Translations under genes and position numbers: made by a program
Notes under the pieces: generated by a model
Seen by the model: the letters and a program-made list of their open reading frames with translations, nothing else
What the model was told of the DNA's origin: nothing
Databases searched by the model: none
Shown: in pieces, positions 25,178 to 34,352 of the stretch
How positions within the stretch are numbered: the first letter of the stretch is position 1
How the letters are laid out: every line of letters begins with the position of its first letter
NCBI RefSeq assembly: GCF_008801925.2
Contig: NZ_CP062804.1
Span: 806,001 to 870,000, forward strand
From: Cupriavidus basilensis
Lineage (GTDB): Bacteria > Pseudomonadota > Gammaproteobacteria > Burkholderiales > Burkholderiaceae
Direction: 5' to 3'
Length of the DNA stretch: 64,000 bases

Positions 25178-26176
25178 TCAGTCCAGGAATTGGCCTTTGG
25201 CCTTCAGTGCGGGCACGTCGTCGCGCAGGCCGCGCGAGATCAGGCTCGACACCACGGCCGGCGTGGTGCCGCCCTGGGCGGGGAGGTCGACGCCCACCGC
25301 CAGCATCTGGCGGCGCAACTGCGGGTCGGCTGCGGCGCTAGCCATTGCCTTGCTCAGTGGCGCGAGGATGTTCTCGGGGGTTCCCTTGGGTGCGAAGATC
25401 GCGTTCCACGAGCGCACGTCGAGCGGGTAGCCCGCCTCCTTCGCCGTGCCGGTGCTGGGCAACTGCTTGAGGCGCTCGCTGGAGAGCACCGCCAACACCT
25501 TGATCTTGCCGCCGGCAAGCTGCGGCAGGGCGGTGGTTGTCTGGTCGCACATGAAATCGGTCTGTCCACCCATCAGGTCGCTGATCGCCGGCGCCACGCC
25601 TTTGTAGGGGACGTGAGTGACGTTCCTCTTCAGCGCTGCGAGCAGCAGCACGCAGCCGTAATGCGAGATCGAGCCCACGCCGGCGCTGCCGTACGATGCC
25701 GTGGCCGCATGGCTGCGCAACCATGCGTCGAACTCTTGCAGGTTGCTGGCCGGCAGGTCCGCTCGCGCGACCAGCAGCATCGGCGCCGATCCGGCCAGGC
25801 CGATGGGCGTGAAGTCTGCAACCGGGTCATAGGGCAGCTTCTTGTATAGCGCCACATTGGCGACGTGGGTGCCGATGGTGCCAAAGCCCAGCGTGTAGCC
25901 GTTGGGCGCGGCCTTCGCCAGCTTGGCCAGGCCCACGGTGCCGCCTGCGCCGGCCAGATTCTCGATGACCACCGGCTGGCCGAGCTGGTCACCCATTTGC
26001 TTGGCAAAGCCGCGTGCGAGCGCATCGCTGGGCCCGCCCGCGGGGAACGGTACCACCAGTGTGATGGGCCGCGAGGGAAAGCTCGTGCTCTGTGCCATTG
26101 CTTGCGAGCCAAAGGCAAGGGCAAAGGCCGCAGCCAGGATCAGGTGGCGACGAAAACGGGAGGGATTGCAGAGCAT
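25178..26176 (-). CDS. Bug-family (TctC-like) periplasmic substrate receptor
   Basis: 332 residues. A Sec signal peptide ends at 'SQAMAQ'. The mature part carries the Bug hallmarks: 'FPSRPITLVVPFPAGGPSDALARGFA', 'VIENLAGAGGTVGLAKLAKAAPNGYTLGFG', and 'HVPYKGVAPAISDLMGGQTDFMCD'. Bug proteins bind carboxylates and amino acids for tripartite transporters; in Cupriavidus and Bordetella many are orphans without the membrane subunits, as here. AAGGAG precedes the ATG. It lies between the HAD and PLP-enzyme genes on the same strand. Confidence 0.93.
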   Translation of the reverse strand: MLCNPSRFRRHLILAAAFALAFGSQAMAQSTSFPSRPITLVVPFPAGGPSDALARGFAKQMGDQLGQPVVIENLAGAGGTVGLAKLAKAAPNGYTLGFGTIGTHVANVALYKKLPYDPVADFTPIGLAGSAPMLLVARADLPASNLQEFDAWLRSHAATASYGSAGVGSISHYGCVLLLAALKRNVTHVPYKGVAPAISDLMGGQTDFMCDQTTTALPQLAGGKIKVLAVLSSERLKQLPSTGTAKEAGYPLDVRSWNAIFAPKGTPENILAPLSKAMASAAADPQLRRQMLAVGVDLPAQGGTTPAVVSSLISRGLRDDVPALKAKGQFLD

Positions 26177-26188
26177 CTCGGACGCTCC

Positions 26189-26893
26189 TTAATGGGTTGC
26201 CGCACGGGTTGCCGCACGGGTTGCCGCACGGGTTGCTGCATGAAAGGACCGCAGCCACGGCAGCGCGGGCTCCAGCGTGGCGAATTCCGCTTCGGGCACT
26301 GGCGCGCCGGCGGGCAGCGCCAGGCCGACCCGGTTGTGCCAGTAGGTGCGCAGCCCCACGGCCGAGGTGCCGAACATGTCGTAGCCCGAGCCGGCGACAA
26401 ACGCGGCATCCGTTGCCTGCACGCCCAGTTGCGTCAGCGCAAGCTGGTAGGGGCGCGGATCCGGCTTGTAGAAGCCCGCTTGCTCGGAGGTGACCACGAC
26501 ATCCCAATCGATCTCCAGCAAGTCCGCGGCGCGCCGCCCCAGCCGCTCGGAGCAGTTCGTGACCACCGCCAGGCGGCAATGCGGCCGCAGGGCACGGAGC
26601 AGTTCGCGGGCACCATCCCACGCGGGGAGCTTGTCCCAGCCTGCGTCGAGCGCCTCCGGCGCGCTGGCGGGCAGGCCGACATGCTCGGCCGCCTCGCGCA
26701 CCAGTTGTTCATAGGGAACGTAGGCGCCGCAGCCGTAGGTGCGCTTCAGGTACTCCGCGCGCCAGGCCCGGCCTTGCGCCTGCGAGCCGGCGGCGGCGTT
26801 CCATACGGTCCAGGAATCCAGCAGCGCGGTGAGCAGGTCGAACAGGACGGCGCGTGGCCAGGCAGGGGCGGGCGATTGGTCGAGGATTTCCAT
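26189..26893 (-). CDS. HAD-family hydrolase with repeat tail
   Basis: 234 residues. Motif I 'AVLFDLLTALLDSW' holds the nucleophile D19 but lacks the second Asp of phosphatases, as in 2-haloacid-dehalogenase-type members. Motif II is 'VVTNCS', motif III is the Lys in 'FYKPDPRPYQLAL', and the acidic motif IV is weak ('AGSGYDMFGTSAVGLRTYWHNR'). The last 15 residues are A-A-T-R repeats from a 12-bp tandem array. The ATG at 26893 has AAGGA upstream; a longer frame to 27016 overlaps the LysR promoter region. First gene of the operon HAD-Bug-PLP enzyme-RidA; a dehalogenase or phosphoglycolate-like role is possible. Confidence 0.85.
   Translation of the reverse strand: MEILDQSPAPAWPRAVLFDLLTALLDSWTVWNAAAGSQAQGRAWRAEYLKRTYGCGAYVPYEQLVREAAEHVGLPASAPEALDAGWDKLPAWDGARELLRALRPHCRLAVVTNCSERLGRRAADLLEIDWDVVVTSEQAGFYKPDPRPYQLALTQLGVQATDAAFVAGSGYDMFGTSAVGLRTYWHNRVGLALPAGAPVPEAEFATLEPALPWLRSFHAATRAATRAATRAATH
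26194..26241. repeat. Four 12-bp in-frame tandem repeats
   Basis: GGGTTGCCGCAC occurs three times without interruption (26194-26229), then once as GGGTTGCTGCAT (26230-26241). On the minus strand they encode the C-terminal A-A-T-R repeats of the HAD protein. The multiple-of-three unit keeps frame whatever the copy number. Confidence 0.9.
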
Positions 26894-27033
26894 ACGTTCC
26901 TTTTTGTGTGGGCGCAATAGCGTGACAGCAGAACAGCCGAGCTGCGCAGCCGCATGACAACAGGCCCTCAGTGTAGGAAGGAGTACGTGGTCCGTGGTTA
27001 AATGCCGGAACATCAATCGTTAAGCTGAAGTGA

Positions 27034-27963
27034 ATGATCCAGATCGAAGACCTGCGGCTGGTCGAGGCGCTGGCGCAGGCCCCGTCCCTGAGCGCAGCCG
27101 CCCGCGCGCTCAATGTGACGCCGCCAGCGCTGTCCATGCGCCTGCGCAAGCTGGAGGCCACGCTGGGCCTGGCGCTCGCCACCCGCACCGCCCGCCGCTT
27201 GAGCCTCACGCCCGAGGGCGAGCGCTTTGCGCAGGAAGGCGCGGCGCTGCTGGCGCAACTGGAGGCACTGCCCGAGTCGTTCCGCCGGGAAGACAGCCGC
27301 CTGACGGGCACGCTGCGCGTCGCCGCGCCCTTCGGCTATGGCCGGCACCACGTGGCGCCGGTGCTTGCGCGCTTTGCGCAGTGCCATCCCGGCTTGCGCC
27401 TGCAGCTGGATCTGCGCGAGGTGCCCTGGCCGGACAAGCATGACTCGGACGCGGTAGTGCATATCGGCGCCGTGCGGGACTCATCCTGGATTGCCCGCAC
27501 GCTCGCCCCCAATGAACGCTGGCTGTGCGCAAGCCCGGCTTACCTGCGCGCCCACGGCACGCCGCAAGAGCCGCGCGACTTGCTGGGGCACGCTTGCATC
27601 TGCATTCGCGAGAACGACGAGGACGTGACGCTGTGGCGTTTCCGCCGGGCGGGTTCCGGCACTGCGCGGCGGCCATCGGCCCGCGAAACGCTGCGCGTTG
27701 TCCCGGCCTTTACGACCAACGATGGCAGCGTGGCGCGCCAGTGGGCGGAACAGGGGCTTGGCCTGGTGCTGCGCTCAGAGTGGGATACGGCGGATGCGGT
27801 GGCGCGCGGCACGCTGGTCCGGGTGTTGGCCGGCTGGGAGTTCGACAGCGCGCCGGTGACCCTGCTGGTGCCCACGCGGCGGGGCCGCACGGCGCGGGTA
27901 CAGGCATTGATGCAGTTTTTCGAGGAGGCCCTGGGAAAGCCAGGGCCGCTCCCGCCGCGCTAA
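27034..27963 (+). CDS. LysR-family transcriptional regulator
   Basis: 309 residues: winged helix 'LRLVEALAQAPSLSAAARALNVTPPALSMRLRKLEATLGLALATRTARRLSLTPEGERF', then a periplasmic-binding-like effector domain. It is divergent from the HAD-Bug-PLP enzyme-RidA operon with 140 bases between, the usual layout for a LysR activator of that operon. The 3' end overlaps the convergent outer-membrane gene by four bases. Confidence 0.93.
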   Translation: MIQIEDLRLVEALAQAPSLSAAARALNVTPPALSMRLRKLEATLGLALATRTARRLSLTPEGERFAQEGAALLAQLEALPESFRREDSRLTGTLRVAAPFGYGRHHVAPVLARFAQCHPGLRLQLDLREVPWPDKHDSDAVVHIGAVRDSSWIARTLAPNERWLCASPAYLRAHGTPQEPRDLLGHACICIRENDEDVTLWRFRRAGSGTARRPSARETLRVVPAFTTNDGSVARQWAEQGLGLVLRSEWDTADAVARGTLVRVLAGWEFDSAPVTLLVPTRRGRTARVQALMQFFEEALGKPGPLPPR

Positions 27964-29135
27964 AACGCCTCGTTGATCTGGAAATAGACGCCCCGGGTTT
28001 GCCGGCCAAAGCCGGCGTCAAGCCGCACATTCACGCGCGGCTTGAACTCGAAGCGGTAGCCGATGCCCGCGTTCGGCAGCCAGTGCGCCGAGGTGAGCTT
28101 GCCCACGCTGGGGGCAATGGCGCCGGTGCCGGCCCAGAACACCATGCCCTGGCGCCCCGCAATATGCAGGCGGTACTCGACCTGCGCGGACAAGCTGTCC
28201 TTGTCGCGGTACTGGCCAAGGAAGTAGCCGCGCATGCGGCGGTTGTCGCCGAGCTGGGACAGCATGTTCCACGGCACGTTGCCCCAGCCGAAGCGGCCAT
28301 AGATGTCGAACGCCAGTACGTCGCGCTCGCGCATCCGGTGGTAGCTGTCATAGGACCACTCCAGCGTCTCGAAATCGTTGTCGCTGCCCAGCGCGCGGCG
28401 AAATAGCGTGGCGTTGGCCATCAGCGCCTGGCCCGAGTACGGGTTGGGCAGGAAATCCCGCGTGTCGTACGAGAAATGCGCGCTCACGCCCGAGCTGAAT
28501 ACGTGGGTGCCGCTGGGGTCGGTGGCCAGCGCGCTGGCGCTGCCGCGCGCCAGCTTGGCGGCATCGTCGTACTGCAGGTTGACGCCTGCGCCGACATAGG
28601 TGTTGGGGTGCACGCGCCAGAGCATCTTGGGCTGCAGGAAGATCTCGCGCTTGGTGTAGCGCTCCTTGTTGGCGTCGTTGATGGCGCGGTCATAGCCGAC
28701 GCCCCAGTATGAGGTCGGCATATTGACCAGGCCGCCAGTCACCGCGAAGCGATAGCTGTCATCCGTGAAGAACGTGGTGTTGTCAAAGCCGATGCCGACC
28801 GCGCCGGTGGTGGTGGCAAAGCCGCGCACGTTGAGCGTGGAGATCTGCGTGCCCGTCAGCGCATTCGATGGCTTGTACAACCCGACCGCCGCCATGCCGA
28901 TGCCCAGGCCCATCTCCGGGTTGAAGAACGGGCCTGGCAGCACGCCCCAGTCGATGCCGTGGCTGAGGTCCACCTCCTTGGAGGCGCCGAGCCGGTTCAG
29001 CAGCCGGTCGATCCAGGAGGCGTCCTCTTCGGCGCGTGCGGCCGGTGCGCATAACGCCAGCACCGTACCCAGCAGCAGGCCGGCCAGCGCTTGCGGCCAT
29101 GCCGGGCAGGGAGGCAGGCAGCAGGGCGCGCGCAT
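27960..29135 (-). CDS. Omp85/BamA-like outer-membrane barrel protein
   Basis: 391 residues. A signal peptide ends at 'APAARA'. The body is beta-rich with alternating aromatic residues and ends in F ('VYFQINEAF'), as expected of an outer-membrane barrel. 'DNRRMRGYFLGQYRDKDSLSAQVEYRLHI' resembles the loop-6 R-G-F/Y motif of the Omp85/surface-antigen family. POTRA domains are not evident, so it may be a PlpD/FhaC-like small relative with only a barrel. It starts in an ATGA overlap with the upstream barrel gene, implying a pair. Confidence 0.75.
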   Translation of the reverse strand: MRAPCCLPPCPAWPQALAGLLLGTVLALCAPAARAEEDASWIDRLLNRLGASKEVDLSHGIDWGVLPGPFFNPEMGLGIGMAAVGLYKPSNALTGTQISTLNVRGFATTTGAVGIGFDNTTFFTDDSYRFAVTGGLVNMPTSYWGVGYDRAINDANKERYTKREIFLQPKMLWRVHPNTYVGAGVNLQYDDAAKLARGSASALATDPSGTHVFSSGVSAHFSYDTRDFLPNPYSGQALMANATLFRRALGSDNDFETLEWSYDSYHRMRERDVLAFDIYGRFGWGNVPWNMLSQLGDNRRMRGYFLGQYRDKDSLSAQVEYRLHIAGRQGMVFWAGTGAIAPSVGKLTSAHWLPNAGIGYRFEFKPRVNVRLDAGFGRQTRGVYFQINEAF

Positions 29136-30199
29136 CAGAAGCGGAGGAACCCGGTCAGGATGACGTTGTTGCGGTTGTAGCCGTAACCGAACTCAGCCAG
29201 CAGCCCGATGCGCTTGTTGATGGTCCAGTTCACCCCCACGGAGCCGCTCCAGAAGCCCACCACGCGCTCCTCGATGCGGTAGTTGATGCGTCCCGTCTGT
29301 CCACCGCTGTCAGGCAGCGGCACGTCGAAATGGCCGGTAATGGTGGCGCGCGTGCGGAAGTAGGTGGCGCCGACGTACGGTGTGATCAGGCCGAGGTTGC
29401 CGGCGTGAAAATTCCAGCCCACGCGCGGGCCGATGTTGATTGACTTCACCGGCGTGTCCGACATCGAGATATCCGAGACCGTGAATGTCACCGGCAGCGA
29501 GAAGAACAGGTTCTTGTAGACCCCCACCAGCGTGAAGCCGCCGCCGTAGGTATGCCCGTGGTAGCTGGCCTGCTGGGTCGGCAGCTTGATTGGCTTGGCG
29601 CAGTCGGGCTTGGGCCGCTGGCCGCCGCAACCGATGTTGACGCCGAAGAACTTCTCCAGGTCCGTCAGCGAGGAGAAGTTGATGTCGATCGCGCCGCTGC
29701 CCGTGACATTGCCGAGAATCCCGTAGACGTTCATGAATGGAAACAGCCAGCCGCCGATCTGCGCCTGGTTGGAGACGTTATGGATGCGCGACTGGCTGAA
29801 CTGCACGAAGTCGGCGGTGCGCAAGGGGTTGTTGCCAGCCGAGACCGACAGGTTGCTGAGCTGGAAGCGCTGGTAGCCGTTGAAGTACGAGTAGCCCACG
29901 TCGTAGGGGTTGGGCAGGTCGTAGCCCTTGTCGATGACACGCTGCGCGAAGAAGGGCAGGGCACGGTCCCACTCCCGCTTGGGTGCCACGCCCTCCTGCT
30001 CCGGCTGCGCCGCGGGCCCGACGATGCCACGATACGGGCCACCGGATACGGCTTCAGGCGTGGCCGTGGGTGTCGTGCTGGCGCTGGCCTCGCCACCGGC
30101 GCCCGCCACCCAGGCCTGCGCGGAAAGCGGCAGGCCAGAGGCCAGTACAAGGCTCAGCAGGATAGGCCGCAGGGCATCGCGAATGGATCTGGTTGGCAT
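29135..30199 (-). CDS. Outer-membrane beta-barrel protein, unknown
   Basis: 354 residues from ATG 30199. A signal peptide ends at 'PLSAQA', followed by a Thr/Ala/Pro/Glu-rich linker. Then comes a beta-rich domain with the terminal phenylalanine typical of barrels ('NRNNVILTGFLRF'). Features such as 'RTADFVQFSQSRIHNVSNQAQIGGWLFPFMNVYGILGNVTGSGAIDI' and one Cys pair do not point me to a named family. It is coupled by ATGA to the Omp85-like gene downstream, suggesting the two work together in the outer membrane. Confidence 0.72.
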   Translation of the reverse strand: MPTRSIRDALRPILLSLVLASGLPLSAQAWVAGAGGEASASTTPTATPEAVSGGPYRGIVGPAAQPEQEGVAPKREWDRALPFFAQRVIDKGYDLPNPYDVGYSYFNGYQRFQLSNLSVSAGNNPLRTADFVQFSQSRIHNVSNQAQIGGWLFPFMNVYGILGNVTGSGAIDINFSSLTDLEKFFGVNIGCGGQRPKPDCAKPIKLPTQQASYHGHTYGGGFTLVGVYKNLFFSLPVTFTVSDISMSDTPVKSINIGPRVGWNFHAGNLGLITPYVGATYFRTRATITGHFDVPLPDSGGQTGRINYRIEERVVGFWSGSVGVNWTINKRIGLLAEFGYGYNRNNVILTGFLRF

Positions 30200-30373
30200 T
30201 GAGGGCGGTCCCACACGTCGAAGGCAAGCATGCCGATCGGTTCGAATTTCCCGACGCCTGCCAAGGTAACGTGCTTGCGGCGCGCGGGGCGCCGTCCTCG
30301 AAAACTTTCAACGCGCGCATGCAAGGCGCTTAAGACGGGCCTTTGCGTGGGGCTGCAGCCTGCCCGTCCCCCC

Positions 30374-32350
30374 TCAGGGCACCGCTTGTGGCGTCACGAT
30401 GCTGAAGTACCCGTCAAACGTATCCAGCATGCCGAACAGCGATGCCACCGCCTGCGGGTTGCCGTCAATGCGGATGCTGCCATCGCGGATCGCGTCGGGC
30501 AGCGTCAGTTGCTTCAGGCTGATGCGGTCGAGCGTGGCCTTGTCCAGCGTGATGGTTGCCGTGGCCTGCGCGGATTGCGCATTGGCCAGGTAGGTCAGGG
30601 CGCTGTTGCGCAGCGTCATGGCGTAGCGCTCTTGCAGGTCGGTGAAGTTCCAGTTCAGCGTCATGGCCTTGCCGGCGGCCTTGTCCGCATTCAGGCGCAC
30701 CGCCAGGTAGTCGAAGAAGTGCGGCACGGTCAGCGCGCGCACCAGGTCGGGCGATGTCGTGCCGCTGGGCGCGCCCCGCTTGATGCCGTTGCGCAGTTCC
30801 TGCGCGCCGCTCAGGTAGGCATTGCGCCAGGTCGCGTTTTCGGTCTGGTAGCCAAGCTGCTCCAGCGCGTCGGCCTGTAGCGCGCGGGCCGCGGCGTTGG
30901 CCGGATCGGCAAAGACCAGCTCGTTGCCGATCTGCGCCACCCAGCGGTATTCGCCGCGCGCGTAGGCTTCGCGCGCCTTGGCCAGGACCGCGTCCGCGCC
31001 GCCCATCCATTCGATCGTCTTCTTCGCGCCCTGCACCGGCGGCAACGGGTTCAGGTGGGCCGGGTTGCCATCGTAGAACCCGAGGTAGCGCTGGTACACG
31101 GCGCGCACGTTGTGGCTGATCGAGCCGTAGTAGTCGCGCGCATACCATTTGCTGGCCAGCGGCTCAGGCAGCTTGCGCAGCGTGTCGGCAATGTCCGTGG
31201 GCGTGAGGCCATGGTTCATCAGGCGCAGCGTCTGGTCGTTCAGGTAGGCGTACATGTCGCGCTGGTCCGACAGGAACTCGTTGATGCGCGCCTTGCCCCA
31301 GGTAGGCCAGTGGTGCTGGGCGATCAGGATGTCGCTGCGCTCGCCGTAGCGGGCCAGCGCCTGGCCGATATAGAACGACCAGGCCTTGGCATCGCGCACC
31401 TGCGCGCCGCGGATGGTCAGGATGTTGTGCTGGGTGCGGGCAGCGTTCTCCGCGATGCACAGCGTGCGCAGCTGCGGGAAGTAGAGGTTCATCTCGGCCG
31501 GCGCCTCGGTGCCGGGCGTGAGCTGGAACTCGATGTCGATGCCATCGATGCGGCGGGTGTCGATGGTCTTGGCGATGAGATCGGTGGGCGCCAGCAGCGT
31601 GACCGTGCCGCGCGAGGTGGCCTTGCCCAGGCCCGCGTCGACCTGGCCCGTCGCGCTGCGGGGCAGGGTGGTGCCGTACATGTATTGCGCGCGCCGGCTC
31701 ATGGCGTTGCCCGCCAGCACGTTCTCGCTGATGGCCTCTTCCATGAAGCCCGCCGGCGCGATCACCGCCACCTTGCCGGCCTTCACGTCGGCTTCGTCGA
31801 CGATGCCCTTGGCGCCGCCGAAATGGTCGACGTGGCTGTGCGTGTAGATCACGGCGACCACCGGCTTGCGCGGCCGGTGCGCATAGTACAGCGCCAGCGC
31901 CGCGCGCGCGGTCTCGGCAGTGATCAGCGGGTCCATCACGATGATGCCGGTGTCGCCTTCGATGATGTTCATGTTCGACAGGTCGGCCCCGCGCACCTGA
32001 TAGAGGCGGTCGGTGACCTTGAACAGGCCGGCTTCATTGTTCAACTGCGCGAGCCGCCACAGGCTCGGGTTCACCGTGGCCGGCGCGGCATCGGCGCGCT
32101 CGAAGGCGTAGGCGTTGAAGTCCCATGCGACGCGGCCGTCCGCGCCGCGGATGGTGCCTTCGGGGAAGCGGGCCACCAGGCCGCGGTGCGCATCCTCGAA
32201 ATCCTGCCGGTCGCCAAAGGGCAGTGCCTGCAGCCATGCCGCATTGGCTTGCGCGGTGACGGGCGAGGCAGGCGCGCTGGCCGTCTGGGCGGTGGCGGAC
32301 TGGAAGGCAACGAGCGCCAGGATGGCGGGGAGGGTGCGGCGAAGGGGCAT
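30374..32350 (-). CDS. Alkylsulfatase (SdsA1-type metallo-beta-lactamase fold)
   Basis: 658 residues from ATG 32350, with a signal peptide. The metal-binding motif is H171-S-H173-V-D175-H176 in 'VIYTHSHVDHFGGAKGIVDEADV'. 'ENVLAGNAMSRRAQYMYG' and 'QHHWPTWGKARINEFLSDQRDMYAYLNDQTLRLMNHGLTP' are hallmarks of SDS hydrolases. The C-terminal 130 residues form the SCP2-like domain ('TVPHFFDYLAVRLNADKAAGKAMTLNWNF') that binds the alkyl chain. It hydrolyses primary alkyl sulfates to alcohol and sulfate in the periplasm. A divergent LysR gene probably controls it. Confidence 0.93.
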   Translation of the reverse strand: MPLRRTLPAILALVAFQSATAQTASAPASPVTAQANAAWLQALPFGDRQDFEDAHRGLVARFPEGTIRGADGRVAWDFNAYAFERADAAPATVNPSLWRLAQLNNEAGLFKVTDRLYQVRGADLSNMNIIEGDTGIIVMDPLITAETARAALALYYAHRPRKPVVAVIYTHSHVDHFGGAKGIVDEADVKAGKVAVIAPAGFMEEAISENVLAGNAMSRRAQYMYGTTLPRSATGQVDAGLGKATSRGTVTLLAPTDLIAKTIDTRRIDGIDIEFQLTPGTEAPAEMNLYFPQLRTLCIAENAARTQHNILTIRGAQVRDAKAWSFYIGQALARYGERSDILIAQHHWPTWGKARINEFLSDQRDMYAYLNDQTLRLMNHGLTPTDIADTLRKLPEPLASKWYARDYYGSISHNVRAVYQRYLGFYDGNPAHLNPLPPVQGAKKTIEWMGGADAVLAKAREAYARGEYRWVAQIGNELVFADPANAAARALQADALEQLGYQTENATWRNAYLSGAQELRNGIKRGAPSGTTSPDLVRALTVPHFFDYLAVRLNADKAAGKAMTLNWNFTDLQERYAMTLRNSALTYLANAQSAQATATITLDKATLDRISLKQLTLPDAIRDGSIRIDGNPQAVASLFGMLDTFDGYFSIVTPQAVP

Positions 32351-32450
32351 GGCAAGGCTCGGCGAAACGAAGAGGACGTCTATTGGAGTCCACCGCCACC
32401 TATAATTCAATTGCAAGTTATTTATCTCAGCGATGCAAGGAGCGCATGTC

Positions 32451-33341
32451 TTGAACCTGAAACGGCTGGAGCACCTGATCGCGGTGGCGCAAGAGGGCTC
32501 GCTGGCGGGGGCCGCCCGCCGCGTGCACCTGAGCCAGCCCGCGCTGACCCGCAGCATCCAGGCGCTGGAGGCCGAGGCTGGCATGCCGCTGCTCGATCGC
32601 GGCCCGCGCGGCGTGGCGCTGACCGCGGCCGGGCGCATGGTGGCGGAGCGGGCACGGCGGATCCTGTTCGAGACGCGTTGCCTGGCGCGCGATCTCACGC
32701 TGGTGCAGCAGCATGAGATCGGCAGCGTGCAGATGGGGATGGGGCCGTTTCCTGCCGCCATCCTGCTGCCCGAGGTGCTGTGCGCCCTCAACCGGGACTG
32801 GCCGAAGCTGCGGGTGAAGGCCGAGGTCAACAGCGCCCCGGCGCTGCTCGCCGCCTTGCACGCGGAGACGCTGGATTTTCTGGTTGCCGAGCGCCGCACC
32901 ATGCCGGCGGCGGCAGAGCTGGAAGTCCGGCGCCTGCGGCCCGAGCCCTCGGGCTGGTTCGTGCGCCCTGGCCATCCCCTTGCGGGCGGGAGAGTCACCC
33001 CGGCGCAATTGCGCGAGGCTACCCTGGTGTCCGTGCCGTTGCCGGATCATGGCCATGACCAGTTACGCAGGCTGCTCGGCTGCCGGCCGGGCGAGAGCCT
33101 GCCGTTTCAGGTGCAGAGCAATGATCTTCATGCGCTCAGGCATCTGGCGTGCCAATCCGATGTGGTGCTGCTGGCGCCCGCGCGGGCCCTCAGGGCGGAG
33201 CTGGAGAGCGGCGCGCTGGTGGCGCTGGCACTGGCAAGCCCGGTCTCCATGGCCATGGACTTTGTCGTCGTGCACCTGGCGCAGCGCACGCTGTCGCCGG
33301 CGGCGGAAAGGGCGGTGGCAGCCGTGCTGGCTGCCGCTTGA
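32451..33341 (+). CDS. LysR-family regulator beside the alkylsulfatase
   Basis: About 296 residues: 'NLKRLEHLIAVAQEGSLAGAARRVHLSQPALTRSIQALEAEAGMPLLDRGPRGVALTAAGRMV' is a typical LysR HTH, followed by the effector domain. The TTG at 32451 has AAGGAG (32437-32442) eight bases upstream, so it is preferred over an in-frame ATG at 32433 without a ribosome-binding site. It is divergent from the alkylsulfatase gene with about 100 bases between; an AT-rich stretch with TATAAT at 32401 lies there. Confidence 0.9.
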   Translation: MNLKRLEHLIAVAQEGSLAGAARRVHLSQPALTRSIQALEAEAGMPLLDRGPRGVALTAAGRMVAERARRILFETRCLARDLTLVQQHEIGSVQMGMGPFPAAILLPEVLCALNRDWPKLRVKAEVNSAPALLAALHAETLDFLVAERRTMPAAAELEVRRLRPEPSGWFVRPGHPLAGGRVTPAQLREATLVSVPLPDHGHDQLRRLLGCRPGESLPFQVQSNDLHALRHLACQSDVVLLAPARALRAELESGALVALALASPVSMAMDFVVVHLAQRTLSPAAERAVAAVLAAA

Positions 33342-34352
33342 TTGGCGCGGTCTGCCCTCATGCGACCTGGAGCTGACCAACGCCGGTTTCGCCAAGCGTG
33401 CGCAGAAGGAAATGGCCGGGGGCAAGGCGCCCGAGCTTGCGCAAGATGCCGATAGCCCCTTGCATGCCGCGTACGCCGACGGCACCCGCACCAGCCTTGC
33501 CGCAGGCCGCGCGCTGCGCGATGCGGTCTGTAGCTGCATGGCCTCGCGCCTCTGCTGTCACCGTATCCTGCTGGTGCTGGTGCTGACCTGCCGGGATGTG
33601 GCCAGCGTGGAAGAGGGCAGTGGCCAAACGCCCGTCACCACGCCCGAAGGGCTAGCCGGCGGCCCATGGTCTCCGGCGGATTTCGACGACGCCGCGCGGC
33701 AAGCTGCGTTGCGCCCGGCCACACTGCCCGATGCATTGAAGCGCTATCGCATTGCTCAACGCCAGGTGCCAGCAGGCCGCCTTGTAAGTGAACAATCAAT
33801 CGCTTTTGTGACAAAACTGAGACGACTTCCCGCTATGTAGATGTTTCGTCATAAACGAATTACAATCCGTTTCCAAAGATTACAAAATATTACGGGTGAG
33901 TCGGTGTCAGGCCGGCTTTACCCGTGCTTGCAGCCGCCATGTCGTACCCGGGTCAGGGGTGGGCGAGACCGCAAGCCACAAATATGAAGCAACATGGTGG
34001 CGAGGCCGGAAGCCGGTTGCGCTGCCTTATGCGACAGGGAAGTTGCAAATCGTGAAAGCACCAGCATCAGCTACCGGCCTGCCATGGCCGTCTGGCCTCT
34101 ATGGCAGGGGTTTCCTACCGGGCTTCCTACGGGGTTCCAGCCGTTCGTCTTCGCTCGCTTGCGGGGATGCCATGCGTACTCTTGGCCTATTGCTGGCCGG
34201 CCATGGGAGGCGGACCAAGGCGTATGCGGAACCGCTGTTCCGCCGGACGGCATTCCATCCTGCCTCGCGGTGCCGCGGCATCGCATGGGACGCGCGCGCG
34301 GATCGACCCGGTCGATGGCATTGAAGCCGCGCCGGCAAGGCAATGGCAGGCG
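33342..34352. other. About 1 kb with no recognisable gene
   Basis: I see no conserved protein in either strand. 33785-33895 is AT-rich, with two ATTACAA-type repeats, and looks like a promoter or leader region. 33896-34352 turns GC-rich with long overlapping open frames but no family signature. The imperfectly repeated element TTCCTAC-GGG occurs near 34110-34140. A non-coding RNA or a decayed gene is possible. Confidence 0.5.

Noticed and set aside
33895..34060. Possible cobalamin or c-di-GMP riboswitch in the GC-rich region after the AT-rich leader
   Set aside because: The conserved core sequences of these riboswitches are not present and no gene of the fitting type follows.
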